From Mantis religiosa (lineage: Eukaryota > Arthropoda > Insecta > Mantodea > Mantidae): 64,000 bases of DNA. A program made the translations under genes and the position numbers. The notes beneath the pieces were generated by a model, which did not search any database, was not told the origin of the DNA, and worked only from the letters and a program-made list of their open reading frames with translations. How positions within the stretch are numbered: position 1 is the stretch's first letter; the number at the start of each line of letters is the position of its first letter. This document shows, piece by piece, positions 1-10,169 of the stretch. The stretch spans positions 257,335,273 through 257,399,272 of the forward strand of contig CM060947.1 in NCBI GenBank assembly GCA_030765055.1, read 5' to 3'.

Positions 1-640
1 AATGAAAGTTTGGAGATAACGGGAACTATGTGCACACCGTATACTGTGTTAATAACTCTCTACATGTTTCCTGATGCTGCTAATTATCACAGTGCAAAAA
101 TACTGCGAGCTTGCTTCATCGCCCCCACCCCTCAGTAAATCCTTGTTCAGGTGTCGCGCAGCTCTCTGCGCTAGTTTTAAAGTGGAACTTTCACAAGCGA
201 CCGACGGTGTCTCCCTCTGGGGACCATCGGGAGAAAACACTCACTTCTTTCTTAATAACATAACGCCATCCAATGATTACGAATAACTCTGATTTGGAGG
301 TTATGGTATCTTTCACGTGTACATTTGAAGCACTCAGATCCAGAAGTTGTTAAGTCAATGTTTTTGAGATATCCAATGAAGCTCACGATAAGCACTCTGA
401 ATACCAGTTCTGTAATTGTGCTAAAATATTTGTGGGAGAGAAGATGTTTGGTCGAACATATTTCCAACCTGGGTATTGACTTCAGAAACAAAAGTTGTTA
501 AGTCAGCCTTTTCGAGTTAGATGCTGTTAAGTCAGGTAGTTGCCGCATTAGCTGTTTGGTGGAGCAACTACACCGTGTCACCCAAGCTCTTTGACATCAG
601 CTGATAAAAATTTTTAAATTAGACATTTATTCATATTCAT
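1..640. other. unassigned AT-rich sequence
   Basis: No coding region or repeat family is recognised. The open frames here are short, overlap on both strands and resemble no protein I know. The right edge is set by the start of a LINE tail. Confidence 0.4.
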
Positions 641-958
641 ATTCATTTATTGTATCCGTAAATCACACATTCAGGATGTGGAATTGTCAAATTACTAACT
701 AAACAAAAAATAGTAACAAAAAACAAGAATTACAATAAGTTGTTAAGCAAGTAACCAAATAAATGATTAAAATTTACAGTCCCTTTATTCCTACCTTTTG
801 TCATTTAAATACTCTTCTACTGAGTAGTAACACTTTTGTGAAAAATACTTCTTTGATGTGGTTTTAAACTTTGTGAAGGACTCAATGTTTTTTATTTCAG
901 TTGGCAGTTTATTGTAAATATGAATTCCGTTGACAGTTAGGGAGTAGACATGTTTAGA
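641..958 (-). mobile_element. 5'-truncated CR1/jockey-type LINE, 3' end
   Basis: On the minus strand from about 950 to a TAG stop at 793-791, one frame reads as the end of a non-LTR retrotransposon ORF2. It contains the cluster IYNKLPTEIKNIESFTKFK and ends YSVEEYLNDKR. An N-x-LP-x-x-IK pattern followed by an F-K-x-x-L/Y tail is usual at the end of CR1 and jockey-like reverse transcriptases. Beyond the stop is a short 3' UTR ending in an ATTCAT-rich microsatellite near 641-655, as these LINEs often have. Upstream coding sequence is missing, which is ordinary 5' truncation. Clade assignment is uncertain. Confidence 0.7.
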
Positions 959-1229
959 AGTTCCTCAAGTGCACTTTGAGAAAGTTTATCTGCACTTAGT
1001 GCACTCTTTCATACCCATAGACAGAATTTTTGGCAATATTGAGAAGTGGAAACGATCAATGGATAAAGTATTAGTCCCTGCCACGTGGGTGAAACTGTTC
1101 AAAGATTCACTACACAAAAAGCCCCCGATGTTGTCCACGTCAAACGTCCACTGACCGATAACGGGAAACATTATGACACTCCAGTTGTTGAAGTTTTTCA
1201 CTTCAAAGGTACCCTCCACGATGTTTTTA
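959..1229. other. unassigned spacer
   Basis: Short frames only (for example 969-1154 plus). No match to a family known to me. It lies between the truncated LINE and the first satellite A unit. Confidence 0.3.
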
Positions 1230-1352
1230 TATATGTACATGACTTTCTCTACTTTTGTACAAACATTTATTGCTATATCTACTTTAAAATAAACCGTATC
1301 TTATTGTAGTTACAAGAGAATACATAGATTTTAAGTGATAGTCAAATGTTTT
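1230..1352 (+). repeat. satellite A, single unit
   Basis: One diverged copy of the 121-bp satellite A unit. It starts at the ACATGACTTTCTCTAC motif and ends at AGTGATAGTCAAATGTTT, the same start and stop phase seen in most other satellite A blocks. It abuts an LTR-like fragment directly. Confidence 0.8.
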
Positions 1353-1950
1353 AATACCGTCACTCGATCGTCGAAGTCACGACAAAACCAACTGGCAGGA
1401 AAGAAAGAGACAGATAGAGTCGAAGCCACACCTATTCGTGTGATGGTTTGGGAGTACCCCAGAAGCGAAACAGCCAGCAACCGAGTATGTGGAGAGCCTC
1501 GTGGGTCTACGCCACGACTTGCATGAAATGGCTCGTCAGAACATCCAGAAGGCGAGCGACCGCTTCAGGACCCGCTACGGCTGGCTAGTCAACATCCAAG
1601 GTTTCCAGCAAGGTGAGCTGGTCTGGTTGTACCACCCTACCTGGACCAAAGAACGTTGCCCGAAACTTCAACAGCCGGGGCAAGAACCGTACCGGGTCGC
1701 AAAGAGGATTAACATCGTGGTCAGCCACATCCAGAATGTGCTGCGAGGAAAGCTGTTGGTGGTACACCTGGATTGTCTGGCCTGATAGGATGGTGCTGTT
1801 CGGGACGACCAGCCTTGAGGGGGGAACAGTGTCACCCGATCATCGAAGTCACGACAAAACTAGCTGGCAGGAAAGAAAGAGACAGATAGCATCGAGCCCA
1901 CGCTTACTCGTGTGACTGGTTGGTACTTGCTGAAGGAGTGGGGAGAGAGA
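1353..1950 (+). mobile_element. internally deleted Gypsy-like LTR element, copy 1
   Basis: A ~90-bp block at about 1355-1445 recurs at about 1831-1920. Between the two lies the C-terminal end of a Gypsy-type integrase. The arrangement LTR piece, integrase tail, LTR piece indicates an element that lost gag, protease, RT and most of integrase. The same junction between LTR piece and integrase occurs in the copy at 2613-3370, so the deletion came before the duplication. LTR termini are not defined precisely. Confidence 0.65.
1462..1785 (+). pseudogene. Gypsy integrase C-terminal fragment
   Basis: The frame contains ARQNIQKASDRFRTRYG, then GFQQGELVWLYHP, then PKLQQPGQEPYRV and ends LLVVHLDCLA. 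In Ty3/Gypsy pol this is the region after the integrase catalytic core, including the GPY/F-like module (here PYRV) and the usual VVHLDRLAPY-like ending. The catalytic core, RT and protease are absent, so it cannot be active. It is open from about 1462 and ends at TGA at 1783-1785. Upstream it runs directly into LTR-like sequence. Confidence 0.75.
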
Positions 1951-2009
1951 GATTGATATATTTTATTGTGCATATTGCAAAATTTTACAATTTAGAACTT
2001 TTTGCTACT

Positions 2010-2490
2010 TTATTTGTCTTTACTTTGTTGCTAACTTGTCTTACATGGCACCCTGATTTTCTGCTCTGTCAGGTAGCTTTTAACCTCCATGCATCCTTGC
2101 TACTTAGTTAGCCCCTTTCTTCCCCTTCGTCTCCCTTTCTTATATTCTTTACATTTATGGCCCATTTTTCTTTTAATTTCTGCAAGAACTCACCAATACT
2201 TCTTCTCTTTTTTTCTTCCCTGCCCATTAACATTTTTATAGCTACTATCCTCTTCTCTACTTGCTCCCATTTTTCCTCCCAAACTTTTTCTCCACAGTGA
2301 AACCTCCTCGCATTCTGTTACACAATGTCCTATGCTTTGTTTTCCCCGACACGATTCACAAATTCCCTCTTCCCTACCTCTTATTCCTCTTAGAAATATT
2401 GTTGCTGTTCTCATCCAAGCTAGCCCTTCTCTCTCTTGTTTATTGCAGTAATCTACATATGCTTCTCCTCCCCGATTTCTTTTTATCACA
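2010..2490 (-). mobile_element. LINE-B 3' end with short 145-bp repeat tail
   Basis: On the minus strand about 2490-2190 encodes the end of a non-LTR ORF2: IKRNRGGEAYVDYCN, EREGLAWMRTATIFLRG, then a CCHC knuckle CESC...GHCVTEC with spacing C-x2-C-x7-H-x4-C, then WRKSL. The 3' UTR (2190 down to 2010) contains one to two copies of the 145-bp repeat that forms long arrays at 16469-18050 and 34310-35175. The 3' boundary lies at GTAAAGACAAATAA (minus sense), the same phase as in the other two copies. The 5' side is cut at the junction with a satellite A unit. Confidence 0.75.
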
Positions 2491-2612
2491 TGTTTTACAT
2501 GACTTTCTCTACTCTTGTACAAACACCTATTGCTCTATCTATTTCAAGATAAAGGTCATCTTATTGTTGTTACAAGGGAATACAGTAGACTTTAAGTGAT
2601 AGTCAAATGTTT
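2491..2612 (+). repeat. satellite A, single unit
   Basis: A second isolated satellite A unit with the same start and stop phase as the one at 1230-1352, again followed directly by the deleted Gypsy-like element. Together they form a duplicated block of about 0.7 kb. Confidence 0.8.
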
Positions 2613-3370
2613 TAATACTGTCACTCGATCGTCGAAGTCACGACAAAACCAACTGGCAGGAAAGAAAGAGACAGATAGCGTCGAAGCCTACACCTACTCG
2701 TGTGGTGGTTTGGGAGTACCCCAGAAGCGAAACAGCCAGCAACCTAGTATGTGGAGAGCCTCATGGATCATCACCAGGACATAAATGAGATAGCTCGTCA
2801 GAACATCCAGAAGGCGAGCGACCGCTTGAGGACCCGCTACGGCAGGCAAGTCAACATCCAGGGATTCCAGCAAGGTGAGCTGGTCTGGTTGTACCACCCT
2901 ATCTGGACCAAGGGACGTTGCCCGAAGCTTCAACAGCCTTGGCAAGGACCGTAACAGGTGGGGAAGAGGATTAACGACGTAATCTACCGCATTCAGAAGG
3001 TGCTCCGAGGTAAGATGTTGGCAGTACACCTGGATTGTCTCGCCTGCTACGATGGTGCTGTTCGGGACGACCAGCCCTGAGAAGGGAGCAGTGTCATCCG
3101 ATCCTGGAAGTCACGAGAAAACAATCTGGCAGAAAAAAATGAGAAAGATGGCATCTCAGAGCATGCCTACTCGTGTGATGGATTGGCACCTGTTGAAGGA
3201 GTGGGGAGAGAAGGAGAACCAGAGAAATGTCTGGACAGCTCCGTCGCCATCGGAAAAGACCGTGAAGCTTCGTAAGGAGTAGGGAAACTTGCAGAACCAG
3301 CGATTGGTGGATGAAAGCGATTACCTTGGACGAGGCGAGCCAGTTTCTACAAAGCGCCACAATTCCGCAG
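2613..3370 (+). mobile_element. internally deleted Gypsy-like LTR element, copy 2
   Basis: It repeats the structure of copy 1: an LTR-like piece at about 2620-2710, the integrase tail at about 2722-3050, then an LTR-like piece from about 3085. The integrase frame reads ARQNIQKASDRLRTRYG and GFQQGELVWLYHP, then stops early after PKLQQPWQGP at about 2952-2954, where copy 1 stays open. Sequence after about 3200 has no counterpart in copy 1 and may be more of the LTR. Confidence 0.6.
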
Positions 3371-3898
3371 ACTGCCCAAACATCAGCTTCCGAGGTCGAA
3401 GTTAAGAGTGGTCAAACTCTGTCCGGTACCTAGGAGTCAATTTGGATAGAGGTTTAACTTTTCGCCCACACATCAAGGACCTATCGGCGAAGGTACAGGG
3501 AGCAATTGCTTCCCTTTATCCAATGCTGGGTTCGACCTCGATGCCAGATGGCCTGAAGTTATACCTCTTCCGAGCGCTGGTTATCCCGGTAATGCTATAT
3601 GACTGCGAGATCTGGGGCATGGCCGCAGACAGGTTGCTAGCATAGCTCCAACGTGTACAGAATAGAGAACTTAGGTCTATATATTCTGTGGGACGTTATT
3701 TACCTATCATGTTGCTTCATGAAGCTTCAGGTCTTCCATACGTGGAGGATGAAATTAGGCGTCAGTCATTAGAATTGTACGCCAATTTACCAACACATAG
3801 AGGTGCCCTTGTTAGACCATTGGCAGACTATGGCCCCAGTAGACGCCGTTCTAGACTGCATCGTGTAACCCGCATGGCTTGCAGGCATCCAAGGTAAC
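3371..3898 (+). pseudogene. jockey-like LINE ORF2, C-terminal fragment
   Basis: The frame begins near SVRYLGVNLDRGLTF (3418 on) and continues with LSAKVQGAIASLYPMLG, LFRALVIPVMLYDCEIWG, an in-frame TAG near 3643, then LQRVQNRELRSIY, a short out-of-frame stretch and EDEIRRQSLELYANL. This is the region after the RT palm domain in jockey-clade LINEs, with the YLGV, ML/IYGCEIWG and LQ-x-x-QN-x-x-LR motifs. The catalytic YADD lies upstream and is missing. Dead 5'-truncated copy; 3' UTR probably runs to about 4180. Confidence 0.75.
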
Positions 3899-5809
3899 GC
3901 AGGAGCTAATCCTAACAGCAGCTAAAGCTAAGATGGACATAATTCTCTTCAGCTGTTTGGCATCAAAAGTTTCCCTAACAAATAACAATCTCAAAATAAA
4001 AACACCAGGATGCATAGTACTGCATCCTGCCCTTCATCCCAAAGGTACTATTTGTTGCTTCAAAATTAACTCCAAACTTCAAAACCTACAACACATCTTA
4101 CAAAATCCCAACAGTAGCCTTATCTGCGGTAAAATCTTTAACGAGTGGGCACGCAGTAAAAATCTTCTGGCTGTTTAAAGCCAGCCAGCACGTCGTGGCA
4201 TGGCAGGTGAGTCAGAGTCACGGTAAAGGGCCGTAAGGAGTGAAGGGAGCAGTGTGCAGACAGCATGGAAGATTGCGTACACGTGTGTTACGTCAGTTTG
4301 GTATTGGCAGAGCTGTGCAAGTGTATTTCCACCGAAATAAATAACATTTTGAATTGCTGCAAATTGGACTCTTAATTCTACGAAAACACAAAGTCGCAGT
4401 ACTGTTTTCCTAGGGGACGTGTTTGTAAATGCAATGTGTTTGTATGCCCTTCTGAGTAAATTAGAAGATACATTTGGAATTTGGCAGCCTACATTTGCGT
4501 TGAAGAATGAAAAGAAAATCTTATTCAAAGCTTCTAAAGATTTTCTTTTATTAAACAAATCTGTAACACCTATCGGTTTTCGACATCGTCTTTCTGTCGT
4601 TGAACACACATTCTCATGTGTAACCTCTCCAAGTATTCCTCTGGGAGAAGTATTTTGGTTTTCCGCATCTATACCAGGAGCTTAGCTCTTCATGAATTCC
4701 TTACCTCCCATCGCCTCTTTGAGTGTAGTAACCTCTCGGTGGGAGGTCCGGTGAATATGACGCCGTACCTATTTTGTAGACACTTTGCAAAACTTCCGTC
4801 ATGTGATCTATTGGGCCATGATTAATTTTCAGATTTGCGGCCGTCACACGGTTTCAAATGTCTTTGTGTGCAAGTTGTTCTAGCATGCAGGACCTTCATT
4901 TGTCAATGGATTCCTATGACGTTCGTAGCCGCACAGCTGAGAAAACTTACGACAAAGTGCCGACTGTTCTTCTCTGATGCACGGCGTCAGCGAGGCAACC
5001 ACATCAACATGATAATCTCGCTTGTCTGCCAACTTACGGAACAGTGGTCCGAAATGTGTTATAATTACAATTTTGTGGTGTTCCTTGAAATCTCATATTT
5101 GACATAGATTTTGTCTTCTACATTTTTACAATAGTAAAATTTTGTCTATTTCTTACGCTTTACTAAAAGTCACTCGGAATGTAAAGGACCACTGAGGACA
5201 TTCTCAGAAAATTCAAGGTTTAAACGTTATTTATCTTGGAAATATGATAGTTCAATAAAAGTTGTTAAGCTATTTTTGGGGGAGTCAATATTTCTGAAAG
5301 GGGTTATCGTAGAGAGTAGTTTGGGTGGCAGATATACTTTTAAGGTCTTGGTATTGCATCGAAATAAGAGTTATTTCTAAAAGGCCCCTTTATAACTAAG
5401 GAGCATTCAAATCGTTTATTTCCACTAAAATCTAGGCATTGAAGGTCACTATTACTACCCATTGTAATCTGCTTCAATTTAGAGTGATTCTGTTACAAAC
5501 AAGAAGCTGAGAAAGGTAGAGGCCTAGATACTTTAAAGAAAGGCTCTCAAACTTCTGATTGTTGTAGGGGAATTTAATTCATCAGGAAATTTACGTGTGT
5601 AAATTCTGATCCTACCGATCGTGGCAGGTCTGAAAGTGATTTCTAACGGAGTCGGTTTAGTACGACTATCCAGCACAAAGCATCGATCTGTAAATGTTAA
5701 GTACCCCGACTTCTGTTTTCTGTCCTCATAACCGGCCACCTTAGTATTGTTTCACCTCACCCCTAGCTTTGGAGTGGCCTCCATCACGGCATAGACACAG
5801 GATGTTTCG
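3899..5809. other. unassigned region, first part possibly LINE 3' UTR
   Basis: Several open frames exist (minus 4175-4609 of 144 codons, plus 4419-4685, plus 4835-5107), but they overlap in opposite directions and show no recognised domain. A roughly 25-bp motif at about 4402-4428 (GGGGACGTGTTTGTAA core) recurs at about 28785-28810 in similar form. It may be a short repeat. Nothing else is supported. Confidence 0.3.
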
Positions 5810-7815
5810 TTGGTCGAGAGGAATTGTCTCTGTCTCTTTCTTTCTCGACTCCAATTTGTTTATTTGTATGTGACAGTGTAAGTTTGTAGACCTACTTAAT
5901 AATAAAACAGTTGTGTTATCACTGTCTACCTCTTTCTCCACTCCCATATGTTTACTAATATGGCGAATTTGTGAACGTGTGTAATAGAACCACTGACTTA
6001 TCACTGTCTCCTTCTGTCTCACCTCCAATACGTTCACTAATACCTTACATTTGTGAACGTGCCTAATATTAGAGCGGTTGAGTTATCACTGTCTCTCTAT
6101 TTCTCACCTCCCATATGTTAAGTTTTTGAACGTACCTACTATTCCAACAGTTGAGTTATCACTGTCTCCCTCTGACTCACCTACCAGATGTTTAAGAATT
6201 TTGTAAATTTCTGAACGTAACTAATATCAGGTACGTTGAGTTATCACTGTCTCCCCTCTTCCCCACCTCCCATATGTTTACTAGGATGCGTTTGTGAAAG
6301 CACCTACGTTACAACCGTAAAGTAATCACTGTCTCCCTCTTCCCAACCTCCCATATGTTTTGTGAAAGCACCTAATGTTACTGCCGTAGAGTTATCACTG
6401 TTCCCTCTTCCCCACCTCCCATATGTTTACTAGGTGCTTTTGTGAAAACACCTAATGTTACAACCGTATAGTTATCACTGTCTCTTCCTTACGCACCTCC
6501 CATATGTTTACTTGTATGTTAAGTTTGTGAACGCACCTAATGTTAGAACTGTAGAGTTATCGCTGTCTCTTCCTTCCCCACCTCCCATATGTTTAGTAGT
6601 ATGTTAAGTTTGTGAACGCACCTAATTTTAGAACTGTAGAGTTATCGCTGTCTTTCTCTTCCCCACCTCCCACATGTTTACTAGGAGCTTTTGTGAAAGC
6701 ACCTAATGTTACAATCGTAGAGATAACACTGTCTCTCTCTTTCCCACCTCCCATATTTTTACTAGTATGTTAAGTTTGTGAACGCACCTAATGCTAGATC
6801 TGTAGATGTATCACTGTCTCTCTCTTCCCCACCTCCCATATGTTTACTAGGTGCTAGCACCTAATATTAGAACTGTAGGGTTATCACTGTCTCTCTCTTC
6901 CGCACCTCCCATATGTTTACTAGTATGTTAAGTTTGTGAACGCATCTAATGTTAGAATTGCAGAGTTTTCACAGTCTCTCTCTTCCGCACCTCACATATG
7001 TTTACTAGTATGTTGACTTTGTGAACGCACCTAATGTTAGAACTGTAGATGTATCACTGTTTCTCTCTTCTCCACCTCCTATATGTTAACTAGTGTGTTA
7101 AGTTTGTGATCACACGTAATGTTAGAACTGTAGAGTTATCACTATCTCTCCCTCACCCACCTCCCACATGTTTACTCGTATGCTAAGTTTGTGAACGCAC
7201 CTAATGTAAGAACTGTAGAGTTGTCACTGTCTCCCGTTTCCCCACCTCCCATATGTTTACTAGTATGTTAAGTTTGTGAGCGCACCTAATTTTAGAATTG
7301 TAGATGTATCACTGTGTCTCTCTTCTCCACCTCCCATATATTTACTAGTATGTTAAGTTTTTGAACGCATCTAATGTTAGAACTGTAGAGTTGTCACTGT
7401 CTCTCTCTTTCCTCCTCACATATGTTTACTAGTATGTTAACTTTGTGAACGCACCTAATGTTAGAGCTGTAGAGTTATATCTGTTTCTCTCTTCCCCACC
7501 TCCCATATGTTGACTAGTATGTTAAGTTTGTGTACGCACCTAATGGTAGAACTGTAGAGTTATCACTGTCTCTCTCTTACCCACCTCCCATATGTTTACT
7601 AGGATGTTAAGTTTGTGGACGCAACTAGTGTTAGAACTGTAGAGTTATCAGTGTCTCTCTCTTACCCACCTCCCATATGTTTACTTGTATGTTAACTTTG
7701 TGAACGCACCTAGTGTTAGAACTGTGGAGTTATCAGTGTCTCTCTCTGTCCCACCTCCCATGTGTTTACTTGTATGTTAAGTTGGTGAACGCACCTAATG
7801 TTCCAACAGTTGACT
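5810..7815. repeat. 85-bp tandem array (satellite H)
   Basis: About 23 tandem copies of an ~85-bp unit. Typical landmarks are TCACTGTCTCTCTCTTCC, CACCTCCCATATGTTTAC, TAGTATGTTAAGTTTGTGAA and CGCACCTAATGTTAGAACTG. Spacing measured at 7261, 7346 and 7430 is 85 and 84 bp. The first copies (5810-6480) are more diverged and variable in length; the middle is more regular. No other copy of this family occurs in the window. Confidence 0.9.
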
Positions 7816-8398
7816 TTGGCAGTTCCCCTTTACAGCTGGCTTATCTCTTATAGCAGGTCCAGTCAGCCATGTTCCTGAATATTTTTGTGTGTGACGTTGT
7901 TTCTGCGCGGGGGAATAATACCCATTTGCTGCTGCGAGCGTTTTGTGCTCCATAATAAATTCTCAACATATCTTTAACGGCTCTCAGTCCTGCATTAACA
8001 TCGTGCTTTTAAAAAGCTGCCTTGGTTCTTGTTAACCGCATGCTAATGTACTGACTTTGTGCACCGAGAAAAAAGGGCCCTAACGAATGTAATTTTATAG
8101 AGTTTGAGATATTTGTATGCATTTCTAAGTTCATAAAAATGTTTTTGAATGGACCTCCGTTGCGTTTTGATTGCAGAAAGGACCTGCTTTTGACTCTATG
8201 CCTGCTTGACCTGGGAAATACCACCCAACTTGGTTGTATATATATGATTTTAAGGGAAACCGAAACAGCCCATCACATCAATGTTAAAATGAGAGTTTTC
8301 TGGAGACCTTGGCTCAAGAACCAATGAACGCATCAAATTCAAACATATACTTGTTATTTTACAACACGTTCAGAATTCATTAAAGATAATACATATTA
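7816..8398. other. unassigned
   Basis: No repeat or coding match recognised between the 85-bp array and the mariner element. Confidence 0.3.
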
Positions 8399-9970
8399 TG
8401 AGGACTCTTCAATAAGGAATGATCATAATTTTTCGCACTAAAATCCAACCTTATTATATTCTATTAGCTGAATGTGAAACAAACAGGCCGTAGTTATTGC
8501 ATTGTTGGTACTCCTGGTTTTTGCCTGTGAGAACCAGGTAAGTTCAGACATGTTTAGTATCGCCTACCGCTGCAATGGAGGTAACACGCGAGGAACAGTA
8601 TGCGGCTTTGAAATTCTGCTTTCGTCTCAACAAAACATGAGTTAAGGCCTATTCATTGTTACAGGAGGCCTATGGAGTGTCTGTTTTTCCCTACAGCACA
8701 GCTCGAAGGTGGTTTAAAATGTTTAAAGATGGGAGACAATCAATTTCAAAGGAAGGTGGAAACCGTTGCTCCAGTTACTGCCTCTACGAAAGAAAACATC
8801 AACACTGCTGCTGCCATTGTTAGAGAGGATCGATGAGTTACCTTAAGATCACTTTCTGAAGTACTCAACATTTCATTGAGTGTCACCTACACGTTGGTGA
8901 CAGAATCATTACTCATGATACGTGTTTGTGTGCGATTGGTTCCAAGACTGTTGATTCCCAAGCAAAAGGACATTCGCATGTAGGTCTGCATGCAGTTGAA
9001 GTTGATGTTAGAGGAAGATCCGGAGTTTTTGCAAACGTAATCCCTGCTGATGAAACTTGGCTACATCATTTTGATCCTAAGAGCAAACAGAAAAGCTCAG
9101 AGTGGAAATCTCCTTCATCACCAAACCCCCAAACTAGCAAAAGTGTTTGCTTCTGCTGGGAAATTTATGTTCATCTCATTCTTTGTTATTCATGGAATGG
9201 TTTATCAGCATGTTGTACCTGCACTCACAGCAGTAACTGCAGTATACTACAAGGATGTCATGAAAATATTGCAAGTCCATATCAGGTGCAAAAGACCAAA
9301 TTTCCGTGAAGCAGGCTGGATGCTGCACCAGGATAATGCGCGGCTGCATATTACAAATGTTGTTGCTGAATACCTTGCAAAAATCAACGTGAAGTGCCTC
9401 CCTCACCCACCCTGTTGTCCGTATTTAGCCCCATGTGACTGGCCCGCCTCGGTAGCATAGATGGCAGCGTGTCTGCCTCACGTTAAGAGGTCCCGAGGTC
9501 GAATCTTGGACAGGGTGAGTTACCTGGATAAGGTTTTTCAGGGGTTTTCCCTTATCCTACAAGACGAATGTCGGGTAACTCTAAGCTTCTTGGACCCTGG
9601 ACTCATTTGAACATCATTTCGCCCAATTCATTCACCGTCCGATATGACTTAGCGCTGGAGGACGTAAATTAAAAAAAAAAGAAAAACAAAAGACAACCCC
9701 ATGTGACTTTTTTCTATACCCTAACTTGAAGAAACGCCTTAGTGGGAGGCATTATCCATCATCAGAAGTAGTGGTGAAGGCTGCGGAGGCGATTTTGAAG
9801 TATCTCTCAAAAATGGTTTCCAGCATGTCTTTGAAGTCTGTCAAAAACGCTGGGACAAGTACATCGCATTCAGGGGAGACTATTTTGAGAAGGACCATCA
9901 AAATTATGAGAATGAGAAATGCTACGCTGTCAAAGAAAAACAGTGACTATTCTTTATTGATGAGCTCTCG
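8399..9970 (+). mobile_element. mariner element (D34D), near full length, decayed
   Basis: The left end has the TTCAATAA terminal motif at about 8409, after a TA. The right end has the inverted counterpart (CTTTATTGA near 9950). The transposase begins at ATG about 8577 (MEVTREEQYAALKF), includes the helix-turn-helix region (YGVSVFPYSTARRWFK) and the catalytic motifs DETWLHHFD, HQDNARLH and LAPCD. It has stops and frameshifts, for example just after LNKT, and is split by a SINE at 9441-9696 within the third catalytic motif. It is the only one of three related copies here (others at 53086 and 61682) that keeps the N-terminal DNA-binding part. Confidence 0.8.
9441..9696 (+). mobile_element. tRNA-derived SINE (SINE-C), full length
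   Basis: Inserted in the mariner with a perfect 12-bp target duplication CCCCATGTGACT at 9429-9440 and 9697-9708. The head GCCCGCCTCGGTAGCAT carries a box-A-like element; GAGGTCGAATC resembles box B. The body runs through GGGTTTTCCCTTATCC, CGGGTAACTCTAAGC and CGTCCGATATGACTTAG to a GGAGGACGTAAATT end with an A-rich tail. This body is the source sequence of satellite C. It would be copied by a LINE in trans; the partner is unknown. Confidence 0.85.
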
Positions 9971-10169
9971 TGTTTTAGAGTTTTAAAAAAGGATATGTGA
10001 TTTTTTAAAATAAATATCTTGAACTTACTTCTAAAAGTATTCAAAATTGAATTTTTAGAAAACTAATTTTTTCACATAAATTTCTACAAGTACCTTTCAA
10101 AACAGTTTAAGATTGCTTTAAGACCAGAAAAAATGCTACTTGTAGCTGCACTAGTTTTATAGATGAGCA
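9971..10169. other. AT-rich flank
   Basis: AT-rich sequence between the mariner right end and satellite C; no feature seen. Confidence 0.3.

Noticed and set aside
2694..3029. 111-codon minus-strand ORF
   Set aside because: Antisense to the Gypsy integrase tail, which has recognisable motifs on the plus strand.
4175..4609. 144-codon minus-strand ORF as a gene
   Set aside because: No recognised domain, no promoter or splice context, and it overlaps a plus-strand frame of similar quality.
5810..7815. CRISPR-like array
   Set aside because: Units are head-to-tail with no unique spacers, and the genome is eukaryotic.
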